64,000 nt of DNA from the NCBI RefSeq assembly GCF_902729425.1, contig NZ_CACVCH010000001.1, forward strand, positions 317,501 through 381,500, given 5' to 3'. How positions within the stretch are numbered: position 1 is the first letter of the stretch; each line of letters opens with the position of its first letter. The notes beneath the pieces are model-generated. The model was not told where the DNA came from, made no database searches, and saw nothing but the letters and a program-made list of their open reading frames with translations. Below, piece by piece: positions 45,347 to 54,380 of this stretch. Origin of the DNA: Magnetospirillum sp. SS-4 (GTDB taxonomy: Bacteria > Pseudomonadota > Alphaproteobacteria > Rhodospirillales > Magnetospirillaceae). The translations under genes and the position numbers were made by a program.

Positions 45347-46084
45347 ATGTTCAAGCATCACGCCAAAATCGAAACCAACATCTTCTTCATGGCGGTCGGC
45401 ATCCTCCTCACGGTGGTGGTCGGCGGCCTGGTGGAGGTCATCCCGCTGTTCTCGATCGAATCGACCATCGAGAAGGTCAAGGGAGTGCGTCCCTACAGCC
45501 CGCTGGAACTGGCGGGGCGCAACATCTATGTCCGCGAGGGCTGCTACAACTGCCACAGCCAGATGATCCGTCCGTTCAAGGACGAGGTCGAACGCTATGG
45601 ACCCTACAGCCTCGCGGCCGAGTCCAAGTACGATCACCCCTTCCAGTGGGGCTCCAAGCGGACGGGTCCCGACCTGGCCCGCGTCGGCGGCAAGTTCACC
45701 AACGAGTGGCACTTCCGCCACATGGTGAACCCGCGCGACGTGGTTCCGGGATCGATCATGCCCGGCTACAAGCACCTGGTGCGCAAGCTGGACTACGCCA
45801 CCATCGAGGCAGACATGAAGGCGAACCGCGCCGTCGGCGTCCCCTACACGGACGCGCAGATCGCCAACGCCAAGAAGGACCTGGAAGAGCAGGTCAACGC
45901 CGATCCGGCCTCGAACCCGGCGGTGCTGGCCAGCTATCCCAAGGCCCATGTCGGCCCGTCCTCGGACGATCCCAAGGTTCGCGCCCTGGGCGTCACCGAG
46001 ATGGACGCCCTGGTGGCCTATCTTCAGGTGTTGGGAACCATGGTCGACTTCAAGACCGTGGATCTCTCCAAGGTCCGCCGGTAA
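45347..46084 (+). CDS. ccoO: Cytochrome cbb3 oxidase subunit II
   Basis: 245 residues: an N-terminal membrane anchor (about 9-32) and a periplasmic monohaem c domain. The haem site CYNCH is at 66-70 (GCYNCHSQMIRPF), with GPDLARVGGKF and MVNPRDVVPGSIMPGYKHL, whose Met is the likely axial ligand. It passes electrons from CcoP to CcoN. Twelve bases after ccoN. Confidence 0.97.
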   Translation: MFKHHAKIETNIFFMAVGILLTVVVGGLVEVIPLFSIESTIEKVKGVRPYSPLELAGRNIYVREGCYNCHSQMIRPFKDEVERYGPYSLAAESKYDHPFQWGSKRTGPDLARVGGKFTNEWHFRHMVNPRDVVPGSIMPGYKHLVRKLDYATIEADMKANRAVGVPYTDAQIANAKKDLEEQVNADPASNPAVLASYPKAHVGPSSDDPKVRALGVTEMDALVAYLQVLGTMVDFKTVDLSKVRR

Positions 46085-46096
46085 GGAGCGCGGAGA

Positions 46097-46255
46097 TTGG
46101 TCGATTTCGTCGACACCGTTCTCCGCCCTTTCTGGATCGTGTGGGTGAGCATGATCTTCACCGGGATCGTTTTCTACGCCTTCCGGCCCAAGAACAAGGG
46201 GCGCTGGGAGGAGATGGGAAAGATCCCGCTGAGAGATGACGATGAGGAGCGCTAA
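46097..46255 (+). CDS. ccoQ: Cytochrome cbb3 oxidase subunit IV (small)
   Basis: 52 residues from a TTG at 46097 with AAGGAG eight bases upstream. One membrane helix (about residues 8-26), then FRPKNKGRWEEMGKIPL and an acidic tail DDDEER. CcoQ stabilises the CcoNOP complex. It sits exactly between ccoO and ccoP, as in other cbb3 loci; the TTG start and short length make it easy to miss. Confidence 0.9.
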   Translation: MVDFVDTVLRPFWIVWVSMIFTGIVFYAFRPKNKGRWEEMGKIPLRDDDEER

Positions 46256-46257
46256 CT

Positions 46258-47133
46258 ATGGCGACCATTGAAAAGGACTCGGTAACCGGACAGAGCACGA
46301 CCGGTCACGAGTGGGACGGCATCAAGGAGCTGAATACTCCGCTGCCGAAGTGGTGGGTCTACGTCTTCTGGGCCACGGTGGTATGGGCCATCGGCTATTG
46401 GATTGCCATGCCGGCCTGGCCGACCGTCAACGGCTACACCAAGGGTGTGCTGGGCTATTCGTCACGGGCCGATCTCGACAACGAGCTCGCGCTGCAAAAG
46501 GCCGGGCGCGCCGCCTGGCTGTCCAAGATCGAGGCGGCCGAACTGGACGCCATCGAGAAGGACAAGGACCTGCTCCGCTACGCCATGGCCGGCGGCAAGA
46601 TCGCCTTTGGCGAGAATTGCGGCGCCTGCCACGGCACGGGCGGCGTCGGCGTCGCCGGCGCCTATCCGACCCTGGCCGACGACGAATGGATCTGGGGCGG
46701 AACCCTGGCCGACATCGAACAGACCATCAAGTTCGGCATCCGCAGCACCCATGCGGAGACCCGCGTCAGCGAGATGCCGAAGTTCGGCGCCGACGGCCTG
46801 CTCAAGCCCGAGCAGATCGCCGCCGTCTCCGACTACGTGGTGTCGATGGCGTCCCGGGCTCCGGCCAAGGGGTCGCCCGGCGAGGCGGTTTACGTGGAAA
46901 ACTGCGCCGTCTGTCATGGCGAGGACGGTTCGGGTCAGGCCGCCCTGGGCGCCCCGGCGCTCAACAACCAGATCTGGCTGTTCAAGACCGCCAAGGCCTC
47001 GGCCAAGGACATGGTCGCGGCCCAGGTGAACGCTCCCAAGCACGGCTCGATGCCGGCCTGGGCCGATCGCCTGGACCCGACCACCATCAAGATGCTTGCC
47101 GTCTACGTCCATAACCTGGGCGGCGGCAAGTAA
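46258..47133 (+). CDS. ccoP: Cytochrome cbb3 oxidase subunit III, dihaem
   Basis: 291 residues: N-terminal cytoplasmic stretch, a membrane helix (about 33-53), then two class I c-type haem domains. Haem sites: CGACH at 121-125 and CAVCH at 216-220; Met ligands are likely in SEMPKFG and HGSMPAWAD. It accepts electrons from the bc1 complex or cytochrome c. Two bases after ccoQ, with the operon terminator following. Confidence 0.97.
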   Translation: MATIEKDSVTGQSTTGHEWDGIKELNTPLPKWWVYVFWATVVWAIGYWIAMPAWPTVNGYTKGVLGYSSRADLDNELALQKAGRAAWLSKIEAAELDAIEKDKDLLRYAMAGGKIAFGENCGACHGTGGVGVAGAYPTLADDEWIWGGTLADIEQTIKFGIRSTHAETRVSEMPKFGADGLLKPEQIAAVSDYVVSMASRAPAKGSPGEAVYVENCAVCHGEDGSGQAALGAPALNNQIWLFKTAKASAKDMVAAQVNAPKHGSMPAWADRLDPTTIKMLAVYVHNLGGGK

Positions 47134-47156
47134 GGACGACCCAAGGGGGGAGTCGG

Positions 47157-47190
47157 GGGGTGCGTTCCTTGGCGACGGGGAACGCACCCC
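47157..47190 (+). terminator. Terminator of ccoNOQP
   Basis: Stem GGGGTGCGTTCC / GGAACGCACCCC of 12 bp, loop of ten bases, followed by TTTCGATT, starting 23 bases after the ccoP stop. It separates the structural oxidase genes from ccoG. Confidence 0.85.
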
Positions 47191-47334
47191 TTTCGATTGT
47201 CCGGGATTGGCAGGGGGGAATACAAAGCTGCATCCCGGCGACAGCATTGCCGCCATGTCTTTTTGCCTCACCGAATCGGGCCGCCAGCCGCTAAACTGCC
47301 ATCCCCGGTCCATAATTCAGAGCACGCCCGCCCC

Positions 47335-48792
47335 ATGGCCACTCCCAAGATCGATCCGTCGCTGAAGCTGTCCTCTCCCGGCGGCGACGGTCCGCTCTAC
47401 GCGGAAACGGTGATCATCCATCCCCGCACGGTCAAGGGCACCTTCCGCAATTGGAAATGGGCCGCGATGATCGTGCTGCTGGGGATCTATCACATCGGGC
47501 CGTTCCTGCGCTGGGATCGCGGTCCCGACGCCCCGGACCAGGCCATCCTGGCCGACCTGACCGGACAGCGCGGCTATTTCTTCTTCCTGGAGATCTGGCC
47601 GCAGGAAGTCTATTATCTGACCGGCCTCCTGTTCATCGCCGCCGTCGCCCTGTTCTTCATGAGCGCCGTGGCCGGGCGCATCTGGTGCGGCTTCTTCTGC
47701 TTCCAGACGGTCTATACTGACCTGTTCGTCCTGGTGGAACGCTGGGTGGTGGGCGACCGCGCCAAGCGCATGGCGCTGGACCGCGCCCCCTGGACCGCCG
47801 CCAAGGTCGGCAGGAAGGCGGCGGTCAACGCCATCTGGCTGCTGATCTCGCTGTCCTGCGGCGTGGGCTTCACGCTTTATTTCGGCGACGCGCCGACCAT
47901 GCTGGTCGACATCTTCAGCTTCCGCGAGGACATCGCGGTCTACGGCACCATCGCCATCGTGGGCGGCTGCTGCTTCCTGCTGGCCGGCTACGCCCGCGAG
48001 CAGGTGTGCCTGTACATGTGCCCCTATTCCCGCTTCCAGTCGGCCATGTTCGACGAGCATTCCCTGATCGTCACCTACGAGGAATGGCGCGGTGAACCCA
48101 GGAAGCCGGCCCGCAAGGGCGAAGGCTTCGAGGATCGCGGCCACTGCATCGACTGCAAGATGTGCGTCACCTCGTGCCCGACCGGCATCGACATCCGCGA
48201 GGGCATCCAGATGGGCTGCATCGGCTGCGCGCTGTGCATCGACGCCTGCGATTCCATGATGGACCGGATGGGGCTGCCGCGCGGCCTGATCACCTGGGAT
48301 TCCACCACCAACCAGGAAGCCCGCGCCCGGGGCGAGCCCACCCGCATTCGGCTGGTGCGGCTGCGGACCATCATCTATACCGTGATCCTGCTGGCGGTTG
48401 GCGGCCTGATGGTCGCGTCGCTGGCCACCCGCCACACCACCGAGGTCAACGTGCTGCACGAACGTTCGCCGATGTTCGTGCAACTGTCGGACGGCTCCAT
48501 CCGCAACGGCTATGTCCTCAAGATCTCGAACATGATCCGCGAGGACCGCGTCTACGACCTCAGCGTGGCCGGCCTGGAAGGCGCCCGCCTGTCGGTGGTC
48601 GGCGGCGTCTCCAACGTCGCCTCGGCCGAACTGGCGATTCCGCCCGATTCCATCGGCACCTTCAACGTCTTCGTCACCGTGCCGCGGGACAAGGCCGGCG
48701 GCAAGCGGTCGCCCCTTTCCTTTAACCTGCGCGAGACCTCGAAGGGCGAGGTCGCCCGCGTCGAATCCCTGTTCGCCGCCCCCGACAAGTGA
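47335..48792 (+). CDS. ccoG: CcoG (FixG/RdxA) cbb3 assembly ferredoxin protein
   Basis: 485 residues from the ATG at 47335. Polytopic inner-membrane protein with several hydrophobic segments (about 43-60, 88-115, 160-180, 200-220, 340-360), a WCGFFCFQ motif, CLYMCPY, and an inner 2x[4Fe-4S] ferredoxin motif (CIDCKMCVTSCPTG and CIGCALCIDACD, about 265-305). A C-terminal immunoglobulin-like region follows. It helps copper reduction for cbb3 assembly. No clear ribosome site; the 143 bases after the ccoP terminator show no Fnr box. Confidence 0.93.
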   Translation: MATPKIDPSLKLSSPGGDGPLYAETVIIHPRTVKGTFRNWKWAAMIVLLGIYHIGPFLRWDRGPDAPDQAILADLTGQRGYFFFLEIWPQEVYYLTGLLFIAAVALFFMSAVAGRIWCGFFCFQTVYTDLFVLVERWVVGDRAKRMALDRAPWTAAKVGRKAAVNAIWLLISLSCGVGFTLYFGDAPTMLVDIFSFREDIAVYGTIAIVGGCCFLLAGYAREQVCLYMCPYSRFQSAMFDEHSLIVTYEEWRGEPRKPARKGEGFEDRGHCIDCKMCVTSCPTGIDIREGIQMGCIGCALCIDACDSMMDRMGLPRGLITWDSTTNQEARARGEPTRIRLVRLRTIIYTVILLAVGGLMVASLATRHTTEVNVLHERSPMFVQLSDGSIRNGYVLKISNMIREDRVYDLSVAGLEGARLSVVGGVSNVASAELAIPPDSIGTFNVFVTVPRDKAGGKRSPLSFNLRETSKGEVARVESLFAAPDK

Positions 48793-48799
48793 GGACACG

Positions 48800-49285
48800 A
48801 TGACTGCCGAACGCAAGCCCGGCTGGTGGTACCCCTACATCTTCGTGGGAGGGTTCGCCGTCGTCCTGCTGGTCAATTTCACCATGGCCTATTTCGCCAG
48901 TTCCACCTTTTCCGGCCTGTCGACCGAACAGGCCTACGAAAAGGGGCTGGCCTACAACCAGACCCTGGACGAAGTGCGCCGCCAGGAGGAGATGGGCTGG
49001 ACCGTGGAGGCCGAAATCGACCCCGCCGCCAATCACGGCGTCCACGTCACCGTCCGCTACGCCGACCACGAGGGACGGCCGGTCGACGGGCTGAGCGTGC
49101 GGGCCAAGCTGGTGCGGCCGACCGCCAGGGGACACGACCGCGAGGTGGCGCTGGCCCCGGTCGCGTCGGGCGCCTACGCCACCTTGCAGGAACTGCCGCT
49201 GCCGGGTGTCTGGGACATGACGGTGGAGGCCAGGGGGGCCGGCGGCGTTTCCTACGAACTGGCCCGGCGCATCCTGGTTCCATGA
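48800..49285 (+). CDS. ccoH: CcoH (FixH) cbb3 assembly protein
   Basis: 161 residues: a membrane segment near 10-32 and a periplasmic beta-rich domain (AEKGLAYNQTLDEVRR and GWTVEAEIDPA). FixH/CcoH helps assembly of the oxidase complex. Seven bases after ccoG, and its stop overlaps the ccoI start, as in other ccoGHIS operons. Confidence 0.92.
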   Translation: MTAERKPGWWYPYIFVGGFAVVLLVNFTMAYFASSTFSGLSTEQAYEKGLAYNQTLDEVRRQEEMGWTVEAEIDPAANHGVHVTVRYADHEGRPVDGLSVRAKLVRPTARGHDREVALAPVASGAYATLQELPLPGVWDMTVEARGAGGVSYELARRILVP

Positions 49286-51621
49286 CATCCTCCTCCTGCC
49301 GCCATTGCGGCGGTCCGCTGCCGGACGGGTGCGACGACGGGTTCTGCTGCCGGGGCTGCGAAGGCGCCTTCGCCCTGGTGGAGGGGCTGGGACTGGAGCA
49401 GTACTACAGCCGCCGGTCCGTCGATCCCGCCGCCCGGCCGCTGCGCCCGGACGACGACGCGGCGCGAATCCACGACTTTTCCGCCCATGTGGTGATGGAC
49501 GCCAACGGCGGGGCCAGCCTGAACCTGATGGTCGAGGGCCTGCATTGCGGCGCCTGCGTCTGGCTGATCGAATCGCTGCTGAACCGCCAGCCCGGCGTCA
49601 CCTGGGCCAGGGTCAACATGACCACCCGGCGACTGGTGCTGCGCTGGCGGGCCGGCGAGACCGAACCGGGCGCCATCCTCGCCCCCGTCCTGGCGGTGGG
49701 CTATCGGGCGGTTCCGTTCGATCCCGAGCGCCTGGGCGACCAGACCCAGCGCCAGGAGAAGGAACTGCTCCGCGCCATGGCCATCGCCGGCTTCGCCGCC
49801 GGCAACGTCATGCTGCTGTCGGTCTCGGTGTGGGCCGGGCATTTCTCCTACATGGGTCCCGCCACCCGCGACCTGATGCACTGGATCTCGGCGCTGATCG
49901 TGCTGCCGGCGGTGGCGTGGTGCGTGCGCCCCTTCGCCCGCTCGGCCGCCGCCGCCATCCGCTCGGGCCGGACCAACATGGACGTCCCCATCACCGTCGG
50001 GGTGATCCTGGCCAGCCTGATGAGCCTGTGGGAAACCGTCAACAGCGGCCACTACGCCTATTTCGATTCCGCCATCACCTTGCTGTTCTTCCTGCTGATC
50101 GGCCGCTATCTGGATTCGCGGGCGCGGGGCCGGGCGCGTAGCGCGGTCGAGCACCTGCTGGCGCTGGACGCCGGCGCGGTGACGGTGGTCGAGGACGACG
50201 GCACCCAGCGGCTGTTGCCGCCCCACAAGGTGGCGGCGGGAGCGCGGGTGCTGGTGGCGGCGGGCGAACGCATCGGCGTCGACGGCGTCATCGTCGACGG
50301 AAGCTCCGACGTGGACACCAGCCTGCTGACCGGCGAAAGCGTGCCGGCCCAGGTGGCGGCGGGCGCGCGGGTGTTCGCCGGCACCATCAACCTGTCGGCG
50401 CCGCTGCGGCTCGAGGTGGCGGCGGTGGGCGAGCGCACCCTGCTGGCCGAGATCGTGCGCATGATGGAGGCGGCCGAGCAGGGCCGTGCTCGCTACGTGG
50501 CGCTGGCCGACCGGATATCGCGCTGGTACGCCCCGGTGGTGCATGTGGCGGCGCTGGCCACCTTCGCCGGCTGGACCCTGACCGGAGGAGCGCCCTGGCA
50601 GGTGGCCCTGCTGTATGCCGTGGCGGTCCTGATCATCACCTGCCCCTGCGCCCTGGCGCTGGCGGTGCCGGTGGTGCAGGTGATCGCGTCGGGCCGGCTG
50701 CTGCGCCAGGGCATCCTGGTCAAGTCCGCCACCGCCCTCGAACGCTTCGCCGAGACCGACCGGGTGGTGTTCGACAAGACCGGCACCCTGACCCTGGGCC
50801 GGCCCGAACTGGTGGAGGACGGCGGCTGGACCGCCGACGACCTGGCCCTGGCCGCCTCGCTGGCCCTGGCGTCGCGCCATCCGCTGGCCCGCGCCCTGGC
50901 GGCGGCGGCGCCCATGGCGCGGCTGGCCGACGGCGTCACCGAACATCCGGGGCTGGGGCTGGAGGTGGCGGACACCGGCCTGCGGCTCGGCAGCCGCAAA
51001 TTCCTCGGCATCGACGACGACACCGCCGCCGGGCCGGAGCTGTGGCTGGCCGGTTCCGCCCGCCCGCCGGTCCGCTTCGCCTTCACCGACGGATTGCGCG
51101 CCGATGCCGCCCAGGTGGTGGCCGACCTGAAGGCCATGGGCATCGCCGTGGAATTGCTGTCGGGCGACCGCCCCGCCACCGTCGCCGCCGTCGCCGGACA
51201 ATTGGGCATCGCCGAATGGCGGGCCGCCTGCTCGCCCGCCGGCAAGTGCGCCCGGCTGGCCGAGCTGGCCGCCGCCGGCGCCAGGGTGCTGATGATCGGC
51301 GACGGCCTCAACGACGCCCCGGCCCTGGCCAGCGCCCATGTCTCCATGTCGCCGTCCTCGGCGGTGGACGTCAGCCAGACCGCCGCCGACGTGGTTTTCC
51401 AGGGCGCCCGCCTCGCCCCGGTGCTGGAAACCCTGGCGGTGGCACGGAAATCACGTATATTAGTAAAAGAGAATTTTATGCTGGCGCTGGGCTACAACAT
51501 ATTCACCGTGCCCCTGGCGGTGGCGGGATTGGTGACGCCCCTCATCGCCGCGATTGCTATGTCGACCTCGTCGCTGGTAGTAATTGGTAACGCCCTGCGT
51601 CTATCGCGCCGGAGCGGCTGA
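49282..51621 (+). CDS. ccoI: CcoI (FixI) copper-transporting P1B-type ATPase
   Basis: 779 residues. Supplies copper for the oxidase. A Cys-rich N-terminus (CRHCGGPLPDGC, CCRGCEGAF) precedes a heavy-metal-associated domain with GLHCGACVW. The metal-binding membrane motif is CPC (IITCPCALALAVP), the phosphorylation site is DKTGTLTLG, and TGESVPAQV, SGDRPATVAAVA and GDGLNDAPAL are the other P-type ATPase signatures. ATGA overlap with ccoH. It is complete and of normal length. Confidence 0.96.
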   Translation: MTSSSCRHCGGPLPDGCDDGFCCRGCEGAFALVEGLGLEQYYSRRSVDPAARPLRPDDDAARIHDFSAHVVMDANGGASLNLMVEGLHCGACVWLIESLLNRQPGVTWARVNMTTRRLVLRWRAGETEPGAILAPVLAVGYRAVPFDPERLGDQTQRQEKELLRAMAIAGFAAGNVMLLSVSVWAGHFSYMGPATRDLMHWISALIVLPAVAWCVRPFARSAAAAIRSGRTNMDVPITVGVILASLMSLWETVNSGHYAYFDSAITLLFFLLIGRYLDSRARGRARSAVEHLLALDAGAVTVVEDDGTQRLLPPHKVAAGARVLVAAGERIGVDGVIVDGSSDVDTSLLTGESVPAQVAAGARVFAGTINLSAPLRLEVAAVGERTLLAEIVRMMEAAEQGRARYVALADRISRWYAPVVHVAALATFAGWTLTGGAPWQVALLYAVAVLIITCPCALALAVPVVQVIASGRLLRQGILVKSATALERFAETDRVVFDKTGTLTLGRPELVEDGGWTADDLALAASLALASRHPLARALAAAAPMARLADGVTEHPGLGLEVADTGLRLGSRKFLGIDDDTAAGPELWLAGSARPPVRFAFTDGLRADAAQVVADLKAMGIAVELLSGDRPATVAAVAGQLGIAEWRAACSPAGKCARLAELAAAGARVLMIGDGLNDAPALASAHVSMSPSSAVDVSQTAADVVFQGARLAPVLETLAVARKSRILVKENFMLALGYNIFTVPLAVAGLVTPLIAAIAMSTSSLVVIGNALRLSRRSG

Positions 51622-51634
51622 GCCGGAGAGGCTG

Positions 51635-51796
51635 GTGGAAAATCTGTTGGTGCTGATCCCCGTTGCCCTGGGTCTGGGCCTGGTGGGGTTGATAGCGTTC
51701 CTGTGGGCCATGAAGTCGGGTCAGTTCGACGACCTGGACGGGGCGGCCCATCGAATCCTGTTCGACGACGACGACCAGCCGCAACGCAAGGTCTGA
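51635..51796 (+). CDS. ccoS: CcoS cbb3 maturation protein
   Basis: 53 residues from a GTG at 51635 with GGAGAGG just upstream. VENLLVLIPVALGLGLVGLI is a single membrane helix; LWAMKSGQFDDLDGAAHRIL is the CcoS hallmark, with an acidic DDDDQPQ tail. CcoS is needed for haem b and copper incorporation. It lies 13 bases after ccoI and 6 before fnr. Confidence 0.9.
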   Translation: MENLLVLIPVALGLGLVGLIAFLWAMKSGQFDDLDGAAHRILFDDDDQPQRKV

Positions 51797-51802
51797 TGCC
51801 CG

Positions 51803-52561
51803 ATGGGTAGTTTGCATATGCCTCCCCTCGACTTCGACGGCCACAAGATCGATCATGTCGCGAACCTGAAGTCGCCGCAGTGCCGCAATTGCGACATCGT
51901 GCGCGAGATCGCGTTCTGCGCCGACCTGTCCCACGACGAGGTGTCGCGCCTCGCCACGGTGCGCTGCCACGCCACCCTGCCGGCCTCGTTCACCATCTTT
52001 CGCGAAGGCGACGTGGTGGACCACGTCTATTCCATCTCCAACGGCGCGGTGAAGCTGTACAAGCTGCTGCCCGACGGACGGCGCCAGATCATCGGCTTCT
52101 TGTTCTCGGGCGACATCTTCGGACTTGGCACCCATGATGGCTATTGCTACACCGCCGAAACCATCACGCCGACCCATCTGTGCCGGTTCTCGCACCGCAA
52201 GCTGGACTCGCTGATGGAGGAAATGCCCCGGCTGGAACGGCGCATGTTCAGCATGGCGGTCAAGGAACTGGTGGCGGCGCAGGAACAGATGCTGCTGCTG
52301 GGACGCAAGACGGCGCGGGAGAAGGTCGCCACCTTCCTGGTCAAGCTGGCCGAGCGCGGCGTCAAGATGGGCCTGCCTACCAGCCCGGTGGCGCTGCCCA
52401 TGAGCCGGGCCGACATCGCCGATTATCTCGGCCTCACCGTCGAGACGGTCAGCCGCACCTTCACCCAGCTGAAGCGCGACAATATCATCGGCCTGCCGTC
52501 GTCGGGCCATTGCGTGCTCAACGACTGGGACACGCTCCGGGAAATGGCGGAAGGGACCTGA
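51803..52561 (+). CDS. fnr: Fnr-type oxygen-sensing transcription regulator
   Basis: 252 residues, Crp/Fnr family. Four cysteines fit an oxygen-labile [4Fe-4S] cluster: C27, C30 and C39 near the N-terminus and C115 in GYCYTAE. A cyclic-nucleotide-type beta barrel (about 55-140), dimer helix, and winged helix with E214, S217 and R218 (VETVSR), the residues that read TTGAT half-sites. N29 and I36 appear, from memory, to match the Asn and Ile reported as important near the cluster of MgFnr from M. gryphiswaldense. It would act on the box at 43719-43732, closing the cbb3 locus. Confidence 0.94.
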   Translation: MGSLHMPPLDFDGHKIDHVANLKSPQCRNCDIVREIAFCADLSHDEVSRLATVRCHATLPASFTIFREGDVVDHVYSISNGAVKLYKLLPDGRRQIIGFLFSGDIFGLGTHDGYCYTAETITPTHLCRFSHRKLDSLMEEMPRLERRMFSMAVKELVAAQEQMLLLGRKTAREKVATFLVKLAERGVKMGLPTSPVALPMSRADIADYLGLTVETVSRTFTQLKRDNIIGLPSSGHCVLNDWDTLREMAEGT

Positions 52562-52564
52562 GGC

Positions 52565-53389
52565 ATGAGCGTCGAAGTGAAGACCAAGCGGGTCACCACC
52601 CGCGACATCCGCGCCCGCAAGGGCGGCGAGCCGGTGGTGGTGCTGACCGCCTACACCGCTCCCATAGCCCGCCTCCTCGATCCCCATTGCGACATCCTGC
52701 TGGTGGGCGATTCGCTCGGCATGGTGGTCTATGGCATGGACACCACCCTGGGTGTGACGCTGGACATGATGATCAATCACGGCCGCGCCGTGGTTCGCTC
52801 GTCGTCCCGCGCCTGCGTGGTGGTTGACATGCCGTTCGGGTCCTATCAGGAAAGCCCGGAACAGGCGTTCCGCAATTCGGCGCGGGTGATGGCCGAGACC
52901 GGCTGCGCCGCCGTCAAGCTGGAAGGCGGCCGCGAGATGGCCGAGACCATCCGCTTCCTCACCGAGCGTTGCGTTCCGGTGATGGCCCATATCGGGCTGA
53001 AGCCCCAGGCGGTGCACGCCGCCGGCGGTTTCCGCGCCCAGGGCCGGATCGACGCCGAGGCCGAGGCCATCCGCGCCGACGCCCGCGCCATCGCCGACGC
53101 CGGGGCGTTCTCGGTGGTGGTCGAGGGCACGGTGGAGCCGGTCGCCCGGGCGCTGTCGGCCGAGATCGCGATTCCCACCATCGGCATCGGCGCCTCGGCC
53201 GCCTGCGACGGACAGGTCCTGGTGATCGACGACGTGCTGGGGCTGTTCGACGATTTCACCCCCAAATTCGTCAAGCGCTATGCCGATTTGCGCCCCATCA
53301 TCACCGAGGCGGCGGAACGCTACGCCGCCGAGGTCAAGGCCCGTTCCTTCCCCGGCCCGGAACATTGCTTCGGACAGGCCAAGAAATGA
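52565..53389 (+). CDS. panB: 3-methyl-2-oxobutanoate hydroxymethyltransferase
   Basis: 274 residues. Adds a hydroxymethyl group to ketoisovalerate in pantothenate synthesis. [28 protein letters not shown] (metal and substrate Asp), [18 protein letters not shown] and [10 protein letters not shown] are typical PanB motifs, and [18 protein letters not shown] closes the active site. Three bases after fnr; its stop overlaps panC, but it is functionally separate from the oxidase genes and probably benefits from read-through. Confidence 0.96.
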   Translation: MSVEVKTKRVTTRDIRARKGGEPVVVLTAYTAPIARLLDPHCDILLVGDSLGMVVYGMDTTLGVTLDMMINHGRAVVRSSSRACVVVDMPFGSYQESPEQAFRNSARVMAETGCAAVKLEGGREMAETIRFLTERCVPVMAHIGLKPQAVHAAGGFRAQGRIDAEAEAIRADARAIADAGAFSVVVEGTVEPVARALSAEIAIPTIGIGASAACDGQVLVIDDVLGLFDDFTPKFVKRYADLRPIITEAAERYAAEVKARSFPGPEHCFGQAKK

Positions 53390-54240
53390 GCCGCGACCTC
53401 GACATCGTCCGCTCGGTGGCGGAATTGCGCGCCCGCGTCAGGTACTGGCGCGACCAGGGGCTGACCATCGGCATGGTTCCGACCATGGGCGCCCTGCACC
53501 AGGGCCACCTGTCGCTGGTGGTCAAGGCGCTGGAGCATGCCGACCGGGTGGTGACGTCGGTGTTCGTCAACCCCACCCAGTTCGGCCCCAACGAGGACTT
53601 CTCGCGCTACCCCCGCCAGGAGGCCCGCGACGCCGAGCTGCTGGAGGGCGCCGGCTGCCACCTGCTGTTCGCGCCGACCGTGGCCGAGATGTACCCCGAC
53701 GGCTTCGCCACCTCGATCTCGGTGTCGGGCGTGTCGGAGGGATTGTGCGGCGACGTCCGCCCCGGCCATTTCTCCGGCGTCGCCACGGTGGTGACCAAGC
53801 TCTTGCTGCAATGCCTGCCCGACGTGGCGGTGTTCGGCGAGAAGGATTACCAGCAACTGGCGGTGATCCGCCGCTTCACCCGCGATCTCGACATTCCCGT
53901 CGCCATCCTCGGCGCTCCGACGCTCCGCGAGGCCGACGGATTGGCCATGTCGTCGCGCAACGCCTATCTGTCGGCCGGGGACCGCGCCGTCGCGCCGGCG
54001 CTGCTGCGGGCGCTGACCGGCATCGCCGACGGCCTGCGGTCCGGCGCCAGGGCCTCGGACCTTTGCCCCCGGGCGGTCGGGGAATTGCTGAAGGCCGGTT
54101 TCGCCTCGGTGGACTACGTCGAGGTCCGCGACGCCGACACCCTGACGCCGGCGGAGACGGCCGAACGCCCGGTGCGGATACTCGCCGCCGCCCGGCTGGG
54201 GGCCACCCGGCTGATCGACAATATCGGCTGCGGCGGCTGA
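53386..54240 (+). CDS. panC: Pantothenate synthetase
   Basis: 284 residues. Joins pantoate and beta-alanine using [22 protein letters not shown] has the HxGH nucleotide-binding motif, [26 protein letters not shown] and MSSRNAYLS are family signatures. The start ATG overlaps the panB stop (ATGA), so the two are translationally coupled. Length is normal. Confidence 0.96.
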   Translation: MSRDLDIVRSVAELRARVRYWRDQGLTIGMVPTMGALHQGHLSLVVKALEHADRVVTSVFVNPTQFGPNEDFSRYPRQEARDAELLEGAGCHLLFAPTVAEMYPDGFATSISVSGVSEGLCGDVRPGHFSGVATVVTKLLLQCLPDVAVFGEKDYQQLAVIRRFTRDLDIPVAILGAPTLREADGLAMSSRNAYLSAGDRAVAPALLRALTGIADGLRSGARASDLCPRAVGELLKAGFASVDYVEVRDADTLTPAETAERPVRILAAARLGATRLIDNIGCGG

Positions 54241-54264
54241 ACCGGCTCGCGCCCGCACTTGCAG

Positions 54265-54293
54265 TTGACATCGAAACGTTTCCAACCGATATT
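54265..54293 (+). promoter_or_regulatory. Sigma-70 promoter of argD-argF-hslO
   Basis: Consensus TTGACA (54265-54270), 17 bases, GATATT (54288-54293). Transcription would start near 54300, about 80 bases before argD. This separates the pantothenate genes from the arginine genes. Confidence 0.75.
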
Positions 54294-54380
54294 CTGCCGC
54301 TTTCCATGAGCGCGCAGGCCGTTTTCGCTCTCGCAGCGAGGATGCCGGCATTGATCGCGTAAGCGTTCGGGAGAGCGGTG

